A stretch of 64,000 nucleotides of DNA from CAXXIC01 sp049315325. Lineage in GTDB: Bacteria > Bacteroidota > Bacteroidia > Bacteroidales > UBA7332. Below are positions 55,094-63,637 of this stretch, piece after piece (position 1 is the first letter of the stretch; each line of letters opens with the position of its first letter). The DNA is taken from the NCBI GenBank assembly GCA_049315325.1, contig JBMOKJ010000001.1, positions 620,001 to 684,000 on the forward strand. Reading direction: 5' to 3'. The translations under genes and the position numbers were made by a program. The notes beneath the pieces are model-generated. The model had not been told where the DNA came from, did not search any database, and was given only the letters and a program-made list of their open reading frames with translations.

Positions 55094-56617
55094 ATGGCTA
55101 AAAAAGCACTTTTGCTGATTCTCGATGGTTGGGGAATCGGAAACCACGGAAAAGAAGACGTAATCTACAACACACCAACTCCATATTGGGATTATTTGAA
55201 TGCAACGTATCCGAACTCGCACTTGTTGGCGTCGGGCGAAGATGTGGGTCTGCCCGAAGGTCAGATGGGTAACTCGGAAGTGGGTCACTTGAACATCGGT
55301 GCAGGGCGCATCGTGTATCAGGATTTGGTGAAAATAAATATTGCTTGCCGCGACAATTCGATTTTGAAAAACGAAGGCATCGTAGAGGCATTTACATACG
55401 CGAAAGCGAACGGCAAACAGGTGCATTTCCTCGGTTTACTGTCTGATGGCGGTGTGCACAGCTCGATGGATCACCTCTTCAAATTGTGCGATATCTCGAA
55501 AGAGTATGGCATCGAAAAGACATTTATACACGCATTTATGGATGGTCGCGACACCGACCCACGCAGCGGAAAAGGCTTTGTGGAAGCCTTGGAAAACCAT
55601 TTGACAAAATCGACAGGCGAAATTGCTAGCATCATCGGGCGCTTCTATGCGATGGACCGTGACAAACGTTGGGAACGTGTGAAAGAGTCGTACGACCTGA
55701 TGGTGAACGGCGTGGGAACAGCAACGACCGATTTCGTGGCAGCGATGCAACAATCGTACACCGATGGCGTGACCGACGAGTTTATCAAACCACTCGTGAA
55801 GGTAGATGCAGCAGGCAATCCTGTGGGTAAAATTGCTGAAGGCGACGTAGTGATTTTCTTCAACTTCCGCAACGACCGCGCCAAAGAACTAACCATCGTG
55901 CTGACACAACAAGATATGCCTGAGTTTGGCATGAAAACTTTGCCGTTGAAATATTATACGATGACTCCTTACGACTCGAAATTCAAAGGTTTGACCATTT
56001 TGTTCGACAAAGACAACGTGCAGAATACGCTTGGAGAGTACGTTTCGGCATTGGGATTGAAACAACTCCGCATCGCAGAAACTGAGAAATATGCTCACGT
56101 AACGTTTTTCTTCTCAGGTGGTCGCGAAAGCGAATTCGATGGCGAAGAGCGCATCTTGGTATCTTCTCCGAAAGTAGCGACGTATGACCTTCAACCCGAA
56201 ATGAGCGCTTACGAAGTGAAAGACAAATTGGTAGCGGCTATCGGCGAACAAAAATACGACTTCATCGCTTGCAACTATGCAAATGGCGATATGGTGGGTC
56301 ACACCGGCGTTTACTCGGCAATCGAGAAAGCGGTGGTAGCGATTGACAACTGTCTTAAAGATACCGTAGAAGCTGCAAAAGCCAACGGATACGAAGTGAT
56401 TATCATTGCCGACCACGGAAATGCTGACAACGCATTGAACGAAGACGGCAGCGAAAACACGGCTCACTCGTTGAATCCTGTTCCATTCGTTTACGTCACC
56501 GAAAACAAAGCGGCGAAAGTAGCAAATGGCGTGTTGGCAGATGTTGCACCATCGTTGTGTAAAATTCTCGACATTCCCGTTCCTGCCGAAATGACGGGCA
56601 AGATTTTGATTGGATAA
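55094..56617 (+). CDS. gpmI: 2,3-bisphosphoglycerate-independent phosphoglycerate mutase
   Basis: 507 residues. Interconverts 3- and 2-phosphoglycerate in glycolysis using two metal ions and a phosphoserine. Asp11 in LILDGWGIG and Ser61 in MGNSEVGHLNIGAG are the first metal ligand and the phosphorylated Ser. FMDGRDTDPRSG, FFNFRNDRAKEL, EKYAHVTFFFSGG and ADHGNADNAL complete the active site. Length and all blocks are normal. The long frames seen on the opposite strand of this gene are composition effects. Confidence 0.98.
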   Translation: MAKKALLLILDGWGIGNHGKEDVIYNTPTPYWDYLNATYPNSHLLASGEDVGLPEGQMGNSEVGHLNIGAGRIVYQDLVKINIACRDNSILKNEGIVEAFTYAKANGKQVHFLGLLSDGGVHSSMDHLFKLCDISKEYGIEKTFIHAFMDGRDTDPRSGKGFVEALENHLTKSTGEIASIIGRFYAMDRDKRWERVKESYDLMVNGVGTATTDFVAAMQQSYTDGVTDEFIKPLVKVDAAGNPVGKIAEGDVVIFFNFRNDRAKELTIVLTQQDMPEFGMKTLPLKYYTMTPYDSKFKGLTILFDKDNVQNTLGEYVSALGLKQLRIAETEKYAHVTFFFSGGRESEFDGEERILVSSPKVATYDLQPEMSAYEVKDKLVAAIGEQKYDFIACNYANGDMVGHTGVYSAIEKAVVAIDNCLKDTVEAAKANGYEVIIIADHGNADNALNEDGSENTAHSLNPVPFVYVTENKAAKVANGVLADVAPSLCKILDIPVPAEMTGKILIG

Positions 56618-56738
56618 AGCCCCACCCCAACCCTCCCCAAAAGGGATGGAGCTGGAAGCGCATTTAACTAATATACAATAACTTTTTAAAGCCGCTCTCT
56701 TTCTCCTCCCCTTTCGGGGGAGGTTGGGAGGGGGCTTG
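56618..56738. repeat. Two GC-rich hairpin repeat units between gpmI and DUF3109 gene
   Basis: AAGCCCCACCCCAACCCTCC followed by CCAAAAGGG (56616-56650), and CTCCTCCCCTTTCGGGGGAG with GTTGGGAGGGGG (56702-56734). The second unit ends seven bases before the DUF3109 start codon and may shape its translation start. Confidence 0.75.
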
Positions 56739-56744
56739 TTTTTT

Positions 56745-57311
56745 ATGCTTCAAATAGAAGATACCATCATCAGTCTCGACCTCATTGAGCGCGAGTTTAT
56801 CTGCAACCTCGAGGTGTGCAAAGGTGCCTGTTGCATCGATGGCGACTCGGGCGCACCCATCAACTACGACGAACGCGATAAAATCGAAGAAGTTCTGCCC
56901 TTGATTTGGGACGATTTGAGTCCAGCAGCGCAACGCTTGATTGAAGAAGAGGGCGTTTCGTACATCGACATCGAAGGCGATTTGGTGACTCAGATTGTGA
57001 ACGGTCGCGAATGTGTGTTCACCTACTACGACGAGAAAGGCCAATGCAAATGCGCCATCGAAAAGGCGTTTCGCGAAGGAAAAACCGACTTCTACAAACC
57101 GATTTCGTGCCACTTGTATCCCGTTCGACTAAAGGATTACGACGGATTCACCGCTGTGAACGTGCACCGCTGGAAAATCTGCAAATGTGCTGAAGTACTT
57201 GGTCGCAAAGAGGGCGTTCGGTTGTACGAATTCCTGAAAGAGCCGCTTGTCCGCCGCTTTGGCGAAGAGTGGTGGGATCAGCTGAATATTGCTGCTAAGG
57301 CGTTGACGTGA
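56745..57311 (+). CDS. DUF3109 Cys-rich protein
   Basis: 188 residues from the ATG at 56745 (MLQIEDTIISLDLIEREF). An in-frame GTG-type extension to 56724 would be encoded by the GC-rich repeat and is rejected. It has many Cys in paired motifs: Cys20, VCKGACCIDGDSGAP (Cys25, 29, 30), CVFTYYDEKGQCKCAIEKAF, CHLYPVRL and KICKCAEVLG. They probably hold iron-sulfur or zinc, as in the related YkgJ/UPF0153 group. Function is unknown. It follows gpmI by 127 bp without a terminator and may be cotranscribed. Confidence 0.9.
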   Translation: MLQIEDTIISLDLIEREFICNLEVCKGACCIDGDSGAPINYDERDKIEEVLPLIWDDLSPAAQRLIEEEGVSYIDIEGDLVTQIVNGRECVFTYYDEKGQCKCAIEKAFREGKTDFYKPISCHLYPVRLKDYDGFTAVNVHRWKICKCAEVLGRKEGVRLYEFLKEPLVRRFGEEWWDQLNIAAKALT

Positions 57312-57373
57312 GTGTCGTTGTACGGATATTTACTGTGGATAACTGCAAGTGTAGAAAATAAAAAGAACAACAT

Positions 57374-58576
57374 ATGAATAGACAAATTCTGAATCACTAC
57401 ATAAAGGAGTACAAACTCAATTTTGACCGAGTAAATCAAGAAGAGATTTATAAATGGAGAGCCGTAAAGTGCTATCAAGATAATTGGAATCTCGATGCAG
57501 ACAACTTCTATGAAATGTTATTGTCTTCATTAAGAATGACAAAAAACTTAATGGACTCTGGTCAATATTTTCCATTAAGAATGTTAGTCCAATATGCCGA
57601 GCATAGACCAAATGAAGTAAGACTACTTTTTAAAAGCTTGTATAATGAAGAAGAAGATTTATATGAGCGATTAAATGAATTTCAATTGGGAATTAATGCT
57701 ATTCATGAAGAGTTATTTGAAAACAGAAAATCATATCAAGACCCGAGAGCCATAATTGTTTATCTGGTTCTTCGATTCCCTGAACGATATTTTTTCTATA
57801 AGTTTGAAATGTTCAAACAATTTTCTGAGAAGTTAGAACTAATCTATAGACCAGTCAAAGGACACATTGAAAATATTGGACATTTCAACAGTACTTGTGA
57901 GTTAATTAGGTACGAGCTATCACTTGACCAAGAACTATTAAAACTGCATAAGAATAGAATTACAGCCGACTGCTATTATGATGAAAATCTAAACATTCTA
58001 ACGCAAGATTTCATTTATGCCGTTACTGTACATTTGGATAAGAGTTTTGCTCCTGAAATACAATCAGAAAGAGAATCGACCGAAACACACATATTATCTA
58101 CTGACTTAACAAGTTCAACTGAACATATAAGTTTCCGCGGTAGAACAGTCAACTTTATTCAAAATGGCATAGAAAATAAACGCTTAGGTGACTTAGGTGA
58201 ACTTTGGGTAATGAAATATGAAATTGAAAAGCTTAAAGAAGCCAACAAGAATCATTTAATTGACAAAATTAAGCACACTTCAAATGATGAAGGTGATGGA
58301 ACAGGCTATGATATTGAATCTTTTGACAGAGAAGGAAACAAGATGTTCATTGAAGTAAAAACAACAAAAGGAAATAAGAATTCAACTTTTTTTATAACTC
58401 GAAATGAATTAGAAAGAAGCAAAATAGAACGAAACAATTATTTCCTATATCGTTTATACAATTTTGACGAACAGACAGAAACTGCTGACTTGTTGATTAT
58501 CAAAGGAGAACTGACAAACTTATGCGAATTCCCAACAACTTATAAAGTGAACTTAACGAATAATGAAAATAGCTAG
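57374..58576 (+). CDS. DUF3883 nuclease-like protein, AT-rich orphan
   Basis: 400 residues. The C-terminal third (about 265-370) matches DUF3883, a PD-(D/E)xK nuclease-type domain: LGDLGELWVMKYE (Glu), GTGYDIESFD (Asp at about 312), MFIEVKTTKG (Glu-x-Lys at about 326-328). The N-terminal part (about 1-240) is alpha-helical and not assigned with confidence; its opening IYKWRAVKCYQDNWNL and FYEMLLSSL resemble, from memory, N-terminal regions of some McrB-like AAA proteins of Bacteroidetes, but no AAA motor is present. Base composition is clearly more AT-rich than in the neighbours gpmI and the ABC transporter, suggesting acquisition. A defence role is plausible by analogy with other DUF3883 proteins but is inference. 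Confidence 0.75.
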   Translation: MNRQILNHYIKEYKLNFDRVNQEEIYKWRAVKCYQDNWNLDADNFYEMLLSSLRMTKNLMDSGQYFPLRMLVQYAEHRPNEVRLLFKSLYNEEEDLYERLNEFQLGINAIHEELFENRKSYQDPRAIIVYLVLRFPERYFFYKFEMFKQFSEKLELIYRPVKGHIENIGHFNSTCELIRYELSLDQELLKLHKNRITADCYYDENLNILTQDFIYAVTVHLDKSFAPEIQSERESTETHILSTDLTSSTEHISFRGRTVNFIQNGIENKRLGDLGELWVMKYEIEKLKEANKNHLIDKIKHTSNDEGDGTGYDIESFDREGNKMFIEVKTTKGNKNSTFFITRNELERSKIERNNYFLYRLYNFDEQTETADLLIIKGELTNLCEFPTTYKVNLTNNENS

Positions 58577-58722
58577 CTTATGAAAATAGTCTAAATTCAT
58601 AGTTAACTAAATGTGTGTTCGTCACCTTGGAAATATTAGCTCCCGATGGTCGCGATATTTATTGTCTTGATTGACATAGCGACTTAATATCGTTCGAAGA
58701 ACAGTTTTCCAGATAATATTTC

Positions 58723-58730
58723 TATTTTTG
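58723..58730 (+). promoter_or_regulatory. Candidate -7 box for the ABC transporter gene
   Basis: TATTTTTG matches TAnnTTTG, 24 bases upstream of the ATG at 58755. No well-spaced -33 TTG is seen. Confidence 0.45.
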
Positions 58731-58754
58731 CCAATTAACTTATTAGCTACCAAT

Positions 58755-60584
58755 ATGAAAGAATTTTTCAAGGTATTGCGCCGCTTTGTTCCACCATACA
58801 AGAAATACCTTTTCTTTAATATTCTCAACAACATTCTTTCGACGATTTTCAGCCTCTTTTCGTTTGCGTTGATTATTCCGATTTTAGAGATTCTCTTCAA
58901 AATCAACAACGTGAAGTACCATTTCATGCCGATTGGCAGCACCGGTTCGTTGAAAACTGAACTCACAAATAATTTCTATTACTACATATCTCAAGCCATT
59001 ATCAATTATGGAGGAAGTTTGGTATTGATGATGCTTGGTGTGATGCTTATATTCATGACAATGCTCAAAACCGGGACGGCATATCTAGCACTCTACAACA
59101 TGATTCCGCTGCGAACGGGTGTGGTTCGTGACATCAGAAATGCAATTTTCAACAAAATAACGGCGCTACCGATTGGGTTTTTCTCCAACGAACGAAAAGG
59201 CGACATTATCGCTCGAATGAGTGGCGACGTAAACGAAATTGAGAACTCGATTATGAGTTCGCTCGATATGATTTTCAAGAACCCGATCATGATTTTGGTC
59301 TATCTCGGCACCATGTTTGCGCTTAGCTGGCAGTTGACGATTTTCGTGCTAATCCTCTTGCCAATCAGCGGTTACATTATGGGAACAGTCGGAAAAAAAC
59401 TGAAGCGAACTTCACTCGAAGGTCAGCAACAGTGGGGGTTTCTGATGTCGCAACTCGAAGAGACGCTCGGCGGATTACGCGTCATCAAGGCATTCAATGC
59501 AGAAGGTAAAATCAGATCGCGTTTTGATAAACAGAACAATCTTTTCCGCGGAACTACGAACCGAATCAACCGCCGTCAGTCGCTAGCACACCCGATGAGC
59601 GAATTTCTCGGCACGGTGACCATCGCCATTGTGCTTTGGTACGGCGGAACGCTCATTTTGCACAACAATAGCAGTATCACAGCTTCGTCATTTATCTACT
59701 ACATCGTCATTTTCTATAGCTTGATTAATCCAGCAAAAGACCTTTCGAAAGCTGTCTATTCGATTCAAAAAGGGTTGGCATCAATGGAACGTGTAGATAA
59801 AATTTTGGCAGCAGAAAACAGCATCAAAGACCCCGAAAAACCGGTTGAGATGAAAGATTTTGCCAAAAATATCGAATTCAAAAACGTTTCGTTCAAATAC
59901 CACAATCATTGGGTGTTGAAAGACATTAACCTTGAAATTCCGATTGGAAAATCCATCGCATTGGTAGGTCAGTCAGGCTCGGGGAAATCGACACTCGTGG
60001 ATTTGATTCCACGATTTTACGATGCAAAAAAGGGAAGTATCACCATAGACGGAACGGATATTCGCGACCTACGTGTGCACGCACTTCGCTCATTGATGGG
60101 AAATGTAAACCAGGAAGCGATTCTCTTCAACGATACCTTCTTCAACAACATTGCTTTCGGAGTGGAAAACGCCACGATGGAGCAGGTGATAGATGCGGCA
60201 AAAATTGCCAATGCGCACGACTTCATCGTTGCCACCGAAGAGGGTTACGAAACCAACATCGGCGACCGTGGCGGCAAACTTTCGGGCGGACAACGTCAAC
60301 GATTGAGCATTGCGCGTGCCATTCTCAAAAATCCTCCGGTGCTGATTCTCGACGAAGCAACATCGGCACTCGATACCGAATCGGAACGCCTTGTGCAGGA
60401 AGCCATCGAAAACCTGATGCGCAACCGTACTTCGATTGTGATTGCACACCGACTTTCCACCATCAAAAACGCCGACATGATTTGTGTGATGCACGAAGGC
60501 GAAATCGTAGAACGTGGCAAACACGACGAACTGATTGCACTGGATGGCTACTACAAACGCCTGGTAGATATGCAGAGTTTCTGA
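58755..60584 (+). CDS. ABC exporter, MsbA-like (permease-ATPase fusion)
   Basis: 609 residues from the ATG at 58755 (MKEFFKVLRRFVPPYKKYL). An in-frame start 27 bases upstream overlaps the promoter box and is rejected. A six-helix ABC membrane domain (about 20-335) is followed by the nucleotide-binding domain (about 365-605) with Walker A LVGQSGSGKSTL, Q-loop GNVNQEAILFND, signature LSGGQRQRLSIARAIL, Walker B VLILDEATSALD and switch His in IVIAHRLST. Half-transporters of this kind form homodimers and export lipids or peptides; lipid A core export is the usual assumption. Its stop overlaps the next start (TGATG). Confidence 0.92.
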   Translation: MKEFFKVLRRFVPPYKKYLFFNILNNILSTIFSLFSFALIIPILEILFKINNVKYHFMPIGSTGSLKTELTNNFYYYISQAIINYGGSLVLMMLGVMLIFMTMLKTGTAYLALYNMIPLRTGVVRDIRNAIFNKITALPIGFFSNERKGDIIARMSGDVNEIENSIMSSLDMIFKNPIMILVYLGTMFALSWQLTIFVLILLPISGYIMGTVGKKLKRTSLEGQQQWGFLMSQLEETLGGLRVIKAFNAEGKIRSRFDKQNNLFRGTTNRINRRQSLAHPMSEFLGTVTIAIVLWYGGTLILHNNSSITASSFIYYIVIFYSLINPAKDLSKAVYSIQKGLASMERVDKILAAENSIKDPEKPVEMKDFAKNIEFKNVSFKYHNHWVLKDINLEIPIGKSIALVGQSGSGKSTLVDLIPRFYDAKKGSITIDGTDIRDLRVHALRSLMGNVNQEAILFNDTFFNNIAFGVENATMEQVIDAAKIANAHDFIVATEEGYETNIGDRGGKLSGGQRQRLSIARAILKNPPVLILDEATSALDTESERLVQEAIENLMRNRTSIVIAHRLSTIKNADMICVMHEGEIVERGKHDELIALDGYYKRLVDMQSF

Positions 60585-61363
60585 TGCCGCACCCCAATTC
60601 CTTCGACCTAAAAGCATTTCTCGATGAAAAGGTAGATCGCTACAATCGACCAGGATTTATCGAGAACGACCCTATTTTGATTCCACATAGCTTCGAAAAG
60701 AAGCAAGATATTGAGATTATGGGTTTCTTTGCGGCCGTATTGGCTTGGGGGCAACGTCCGACAATCATCAACAAATGCCGAGAGTTAGCTCAACGAATGG
60801 ATGGGGAACCGCATCAATTCGTCACGCAATCTTCCGACAAAGACCTAAAGCAGCTACTTGGCTTCAAACACCGCACGTTCAACGATACCGATTTGCTCTA
60901 TTTCGTCGATTTTCTGAAGCGTCACTATGCTCAATTCGACAGTTTAGAAGATGCTTTTGTGAGAAATAGAGTTTCGGATGTAGAATCGGCTCTTTTACAC
61001 TTCCGGAAAACGTTTTTCGATAGCACTGATGCACCTTTGCGCACACGGAAACACATCTCCTCTCCTGCTCAGAAATCAGCGTGCAAACGGCTGAATATGT
61101 TTCTGCGATGGATGGTGAGGAAAGACAATTGCGGAGTGGATTTCGGCATTTGGAAAAAGCTTCAATCCAAAGATTTGATATGTCCGCTTGATTTGCACGT
61201 AGACAGAGCCGCACGGCATTTTGGCATGATAGCACGAAAGCAAACCGACTGGCAAACTGCTATCGAATTGACAGAAACACTGCGGTCTTTCGACCCAAAT
61301 GATCCAGTCAAATACGACTTTGCCTTGTTTGGCATTTCTGTGGAGAAAGAGTTGTATCTCTAA
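60584..61363 (+). CDS. TIGR02757/DUF2400 family protein
   Basis: 259 residues from the ATG at 60584, which overlaps the transporter stop in TGATG and points to translational coupling; a longer in-frame extension into the transporter is rejected. Family marks are DPILIPHSFEKKQDIEIMGFFAAVLAWGQR, written here as DPILIPHSF and EIMGFFAAVLAWGQR, then LQSKDLICPLDLHVDR with a conserved pattern near the C-terminus. The fold recalls helix-hairpin-helix DNA glycosylases, but no function is established. Confidence 0.88.
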   Translation: MPHPNSFDLKAFLDEKVDRYNRPGFIENDPILIPHSFEKKQDIEIMGFFAAVLAWGQRPTIINKCRELAQRMDGEPHQFVTQSSDKDLKQLLGFKHRTFNDTDLLYFVDFLKRHYAQFDSLEDAFVRNRVSDVESALLHFRKTFFDSTDAPLRTRKHISSPAQKSACKRLNMFLRWMVRKDNCGVDFGIWKKLQSKDLICPLDLHVDRAARHFGMIARKQTDWQTAIELTETLRSFDPNDPVKYDFALFGISVEKELYL

Positions 61364-61369
61364 CCACAA

Positions 61370-61411
61370 TAAAAAAATCTCCGAATCGGTATGATTCAGA
61401 GATTCTTTTGT
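61370..61411 (+). terminator. Bidirectional terminator between DUF2400 gene and S41 protease
   Basis: AATCTCCGAATC (61376-61387) pairs with GATTCAGAGATT (61393-61404) with one mismatch. T-runs follow on both strands. Confidence 0.7.
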
Positions 61412-61434
61412 TTTCTATTTTGTTGTAGAGCAGG

Positions 61435-63033
61435 TTATTTCTTTTTTCCCAAAAGCAGTTTGGTGTAACGACGCTCGTCTTGAAGAATGGCAACTCCTTT
61501 TTTGAATGTTTCGTTGTCGCGGTTTGCCACTTTGAAATAGGCTGCCATATCGAACAAATCTCGAGCCATTAATGCTTTAATTTGTGTCAAAAGCAATGGT
61601 TTTGCTTTCACAAGTTGCGCGCTGTCTGATTTTATCTTCTCGGTTTCGGCTGTTTTAGTCAATTTTTTGAGCATTTCGTCATTTACCTCGAAGCCTGAGA
61701 TGTAGCTCTCGATTGTTGGGTAATTGGTTTTCAGTTGCTTACGATTATCTTCGATGTAGTTGAGGCAGAATTTATTCAGAATGCCTTTAGCAACTAATTC
61801 ACGGTGATAATTGGTGTAGTGAGTTGTGTCAATTGGTACAAAAATATCTGGCATAATGCCACCACCACCATACACCACGCGGCGATTGACTTTGGTATAA
61901 GCTTTCAATGAATCGGGGAAATGGATGCTATCTGCGTGTGCCATTTCGCCTTTGTTGTAGCGTTCAATGAGGTCTTTGCTGTATTTCTCCGCACCTTCTT
62001 CATACGATTTTTGGATGCATCGTCCTGCGGGCGTATAGTATCGGGCAATTGTCAAACGAATCATAGAACCGTCGGGTAGGGGAATCGGGCGTTGTACCAA
62101 TCCTTTACCAAAACTACGGCGACCAACTACCACCCCACGATCCCAATCTTGAATGGCTCCAGTGACAATCTCACTCGCAGACGCCGAGCTTTCGTCGATG
62201 AGTACAACTAACTTTCCGTCCTGGAAATTACCTTTTGCTGTTGCTAGTGTCTCTTCTTTTGGTTGGTGAACTCCTTCGGTGTAAACAATCAATTCTTTCG
62301 ATTTCAGGAACTCGTCGGCAATGTTTGTGGCAGCATTTAAGTAACCTCCACCATTGTCTTCGAGGTCGAGAATGAGACTCTTCATCCCTTGTGTTTGAAG
62401 GGTTGTGAGTGCTGTCATAAATTCGTCGTATGTTGTAGCGCCAAATCGACTGATGCGTATGTAACCAATTGATTTGTCGACCATATAAGATGCATCGAGG
62501 CTAAAGACTGGAATTTTGTCGCGAATAATGCGAAAATCAATCAAATTCTTTTCTCCACGACGAAGCACTTTTACGTTTGCGATGGTTCCTTTCGGACCTT
62601 TCAAGCGTTTCATGATGTCGGTCGTTTTGAGCTTTCTGCCGGCAATCGATGTGTCGTTCACCATAAGAATGCGGTCACCAGCGATAATCCCAACTTTTTC
62701 GGATGGACCACCTGAAATCACTTGAATTACAAACAACGTATCGTTCATCATATTGAACTGAATACCAATACCGTCGAAACTGCCTTGCAGTGGTTCGTTC
62801 ATCTCTTTTGTCTCCTGCGCATTGGTGTAAGCCGAGTGTGGGTCGAGTTTTTTGAGCATTCCCTCAATGGCATCTTCTGTCAACTTGTTTTCGTCGAGTT
62901 TATCCACGTAGAGGTTTTGAATGGCAAACTGGGCGAAACTCAATTTGCGAGCCGCTGCAGATTGCGAGCCTTGAGCCATTGCTCCAAGAGATAAAAAGAG
63001 CAGCACAAAGCTGCTTAGTGTTATTTTTTTCAT
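61435..63033 (-). CDS. S41 C-terminal-processing protease (CtpA-like)
   Basis: 532 residues from the ATG at 63033; an upstream extension to 63093 would place charged residues before the signal peptide (MKKITLSSFVLLFLSLGAMA) and is rejected. A PDZ domain (about 85-170; FDGIGIQFNMMNDTLFVIQ, GPSEKVGIIAGDRI) precedes the protease domain with the catalytic Ser in ESSASASEIVTGA (about residue 283) and Lys in RSFGKGLVQRP (about 308), 25 residues apart as usual. A C-terminal helical tail (about 400-532) is typical for Bacteroidetes. It acts in the periplasm, probably in protein quality control or processing. Confidence 0.94.
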   Translation of the reverse strand: MKKITLSSFVLLFLSLGAMAQGSQSAAARKLSFAQFAIQNLYVDKLDENKLTEDAIEGMLKKLDPHSAYTNAQETKEMNEPLQGSFDGIGIQFNMMNDTLFVIQVISGGPSEKVGIIAGDRILMVNDTSIAGRKLKTTDIMKRLKGPKGTIANVKVLRRGEKNLIDFRIIRDKIPVFSLDASYMVDKSIGYIRISRFGATTYDEFMTALTTLQTQGMKSLILDLEDNGGGYLNAATNIADEFLKSKELIVYTEGVHQPKEETLATAKGNFQDGKLVVLIDESSASASEIVTGAIQDWDRGVVVGRRSFGKGLVQRPIPLPDGSMIRLTIARYYTPAGRCIQKSYEEGAEKYSKDLIERYNKGEMAHADSIHFPDSLKAYTKVNRRVVYGGGGIMPDIFVPIDTTHYTNYHRELVAKGILNKFCLNYIEDNRKQLKTNYPTIESYISGFEVNDEMLKKLTKTAETEKIKSDSAQLVKAKPLLLTQIKALMARDLFDMAAYFKVANRDNETFKKGVAILQDERRYTKLLLGKKK

Positions 63034-63181
63034 GTGGTTATAATTTATTTTTTTTGTCACATGGAACCTGTCTGCCGACAGGCAGGCTCGCACATTAACA
63101 TTTCCTTGTGTATTAAAGTTTGTTTTATCGTGCTCGTTTCATTAAAAACGAATTGTTACAGGAAGTGATAAATAGAAAATG

Positions 63182-63622
63182 TTATGGTAAAAACTCACTC
63201 ACATCGCGTCCGTAGCGCATCAATTCGCGCACGATGGTAGAGCTGATGTGAGCATATTCTGGTTCGGTGATAAGTAAAATAGTTTCAACCCCTGATATTT
63301 TGCGATTAATATCGGCTATTTGCTTTTCAAATTCGAGGTCGGTGGTGGTACGAATGCCGCGCAGAATGATTTTGGAATCTTGCTCAGCAGCGAAGTCCAC
63401 CGTCAAACCGCTATAAGTCATCACTTTCACACGAGGTTCTGCTGCAAATACTTTTTCGATAGCCGCCACTCGATCTTCGAGCGAATGCATCGTCTTCTTG
63501 CTGTCGTTGCTGCCAATTGCCACGATAATTTCGTCCAGAAAAAGCAATCCGCGACGCACAAGTGCCTCGTGTCCTTTGGTGAAAGGGTCGAACGATCCTG
63601 GGAATATGGCGGTTTTTTTCAT
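63182..63622 (-). CDS. coaD: Phosphopantetheine adenylyltransferase
   Basis: 146 residues. Penultimate step of coenzyme A synthesis (ATP plus 4'-phosphopantetheine to dephospho-CoA). The nucleotidyltransferase motif TxGH is present as Thr15-Lys-Gly-His18 in FPGSFDPFTKGHEAL. The ISSTIVREL motif near the C-terminus completes the ATP site. It is a few residues shorter at the C-terminus than many homologues (ends SEFLP), which is normal in Bacteroidetes. It lies 15 bp after the topoisomerase gene and may be cotranscribed with it. Confidence 0.96.
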   Translation of the reverse strand: MKKTAIFPGSFDPFTKGHEALVRRGLLFLDEIIVAIGSNDSKKTMHSLEDRVAAIEKVFAAEPRVKVMTYSGLTVDFAAEQDSKIILRGIRTTTDLEFEKQIADINRKISGVETILLITEPEYAHISSTIVRELMRYGRDVSEFLP

Positions 63623-63637
63623 CGTACTTTTCTCTGT

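Noticed and set aside
57374..58576. McrB restriction ATPase
   Set aside because: No Walker A, Walker B or other AAA motifs are present; only the nuclease-type domain can be supported.
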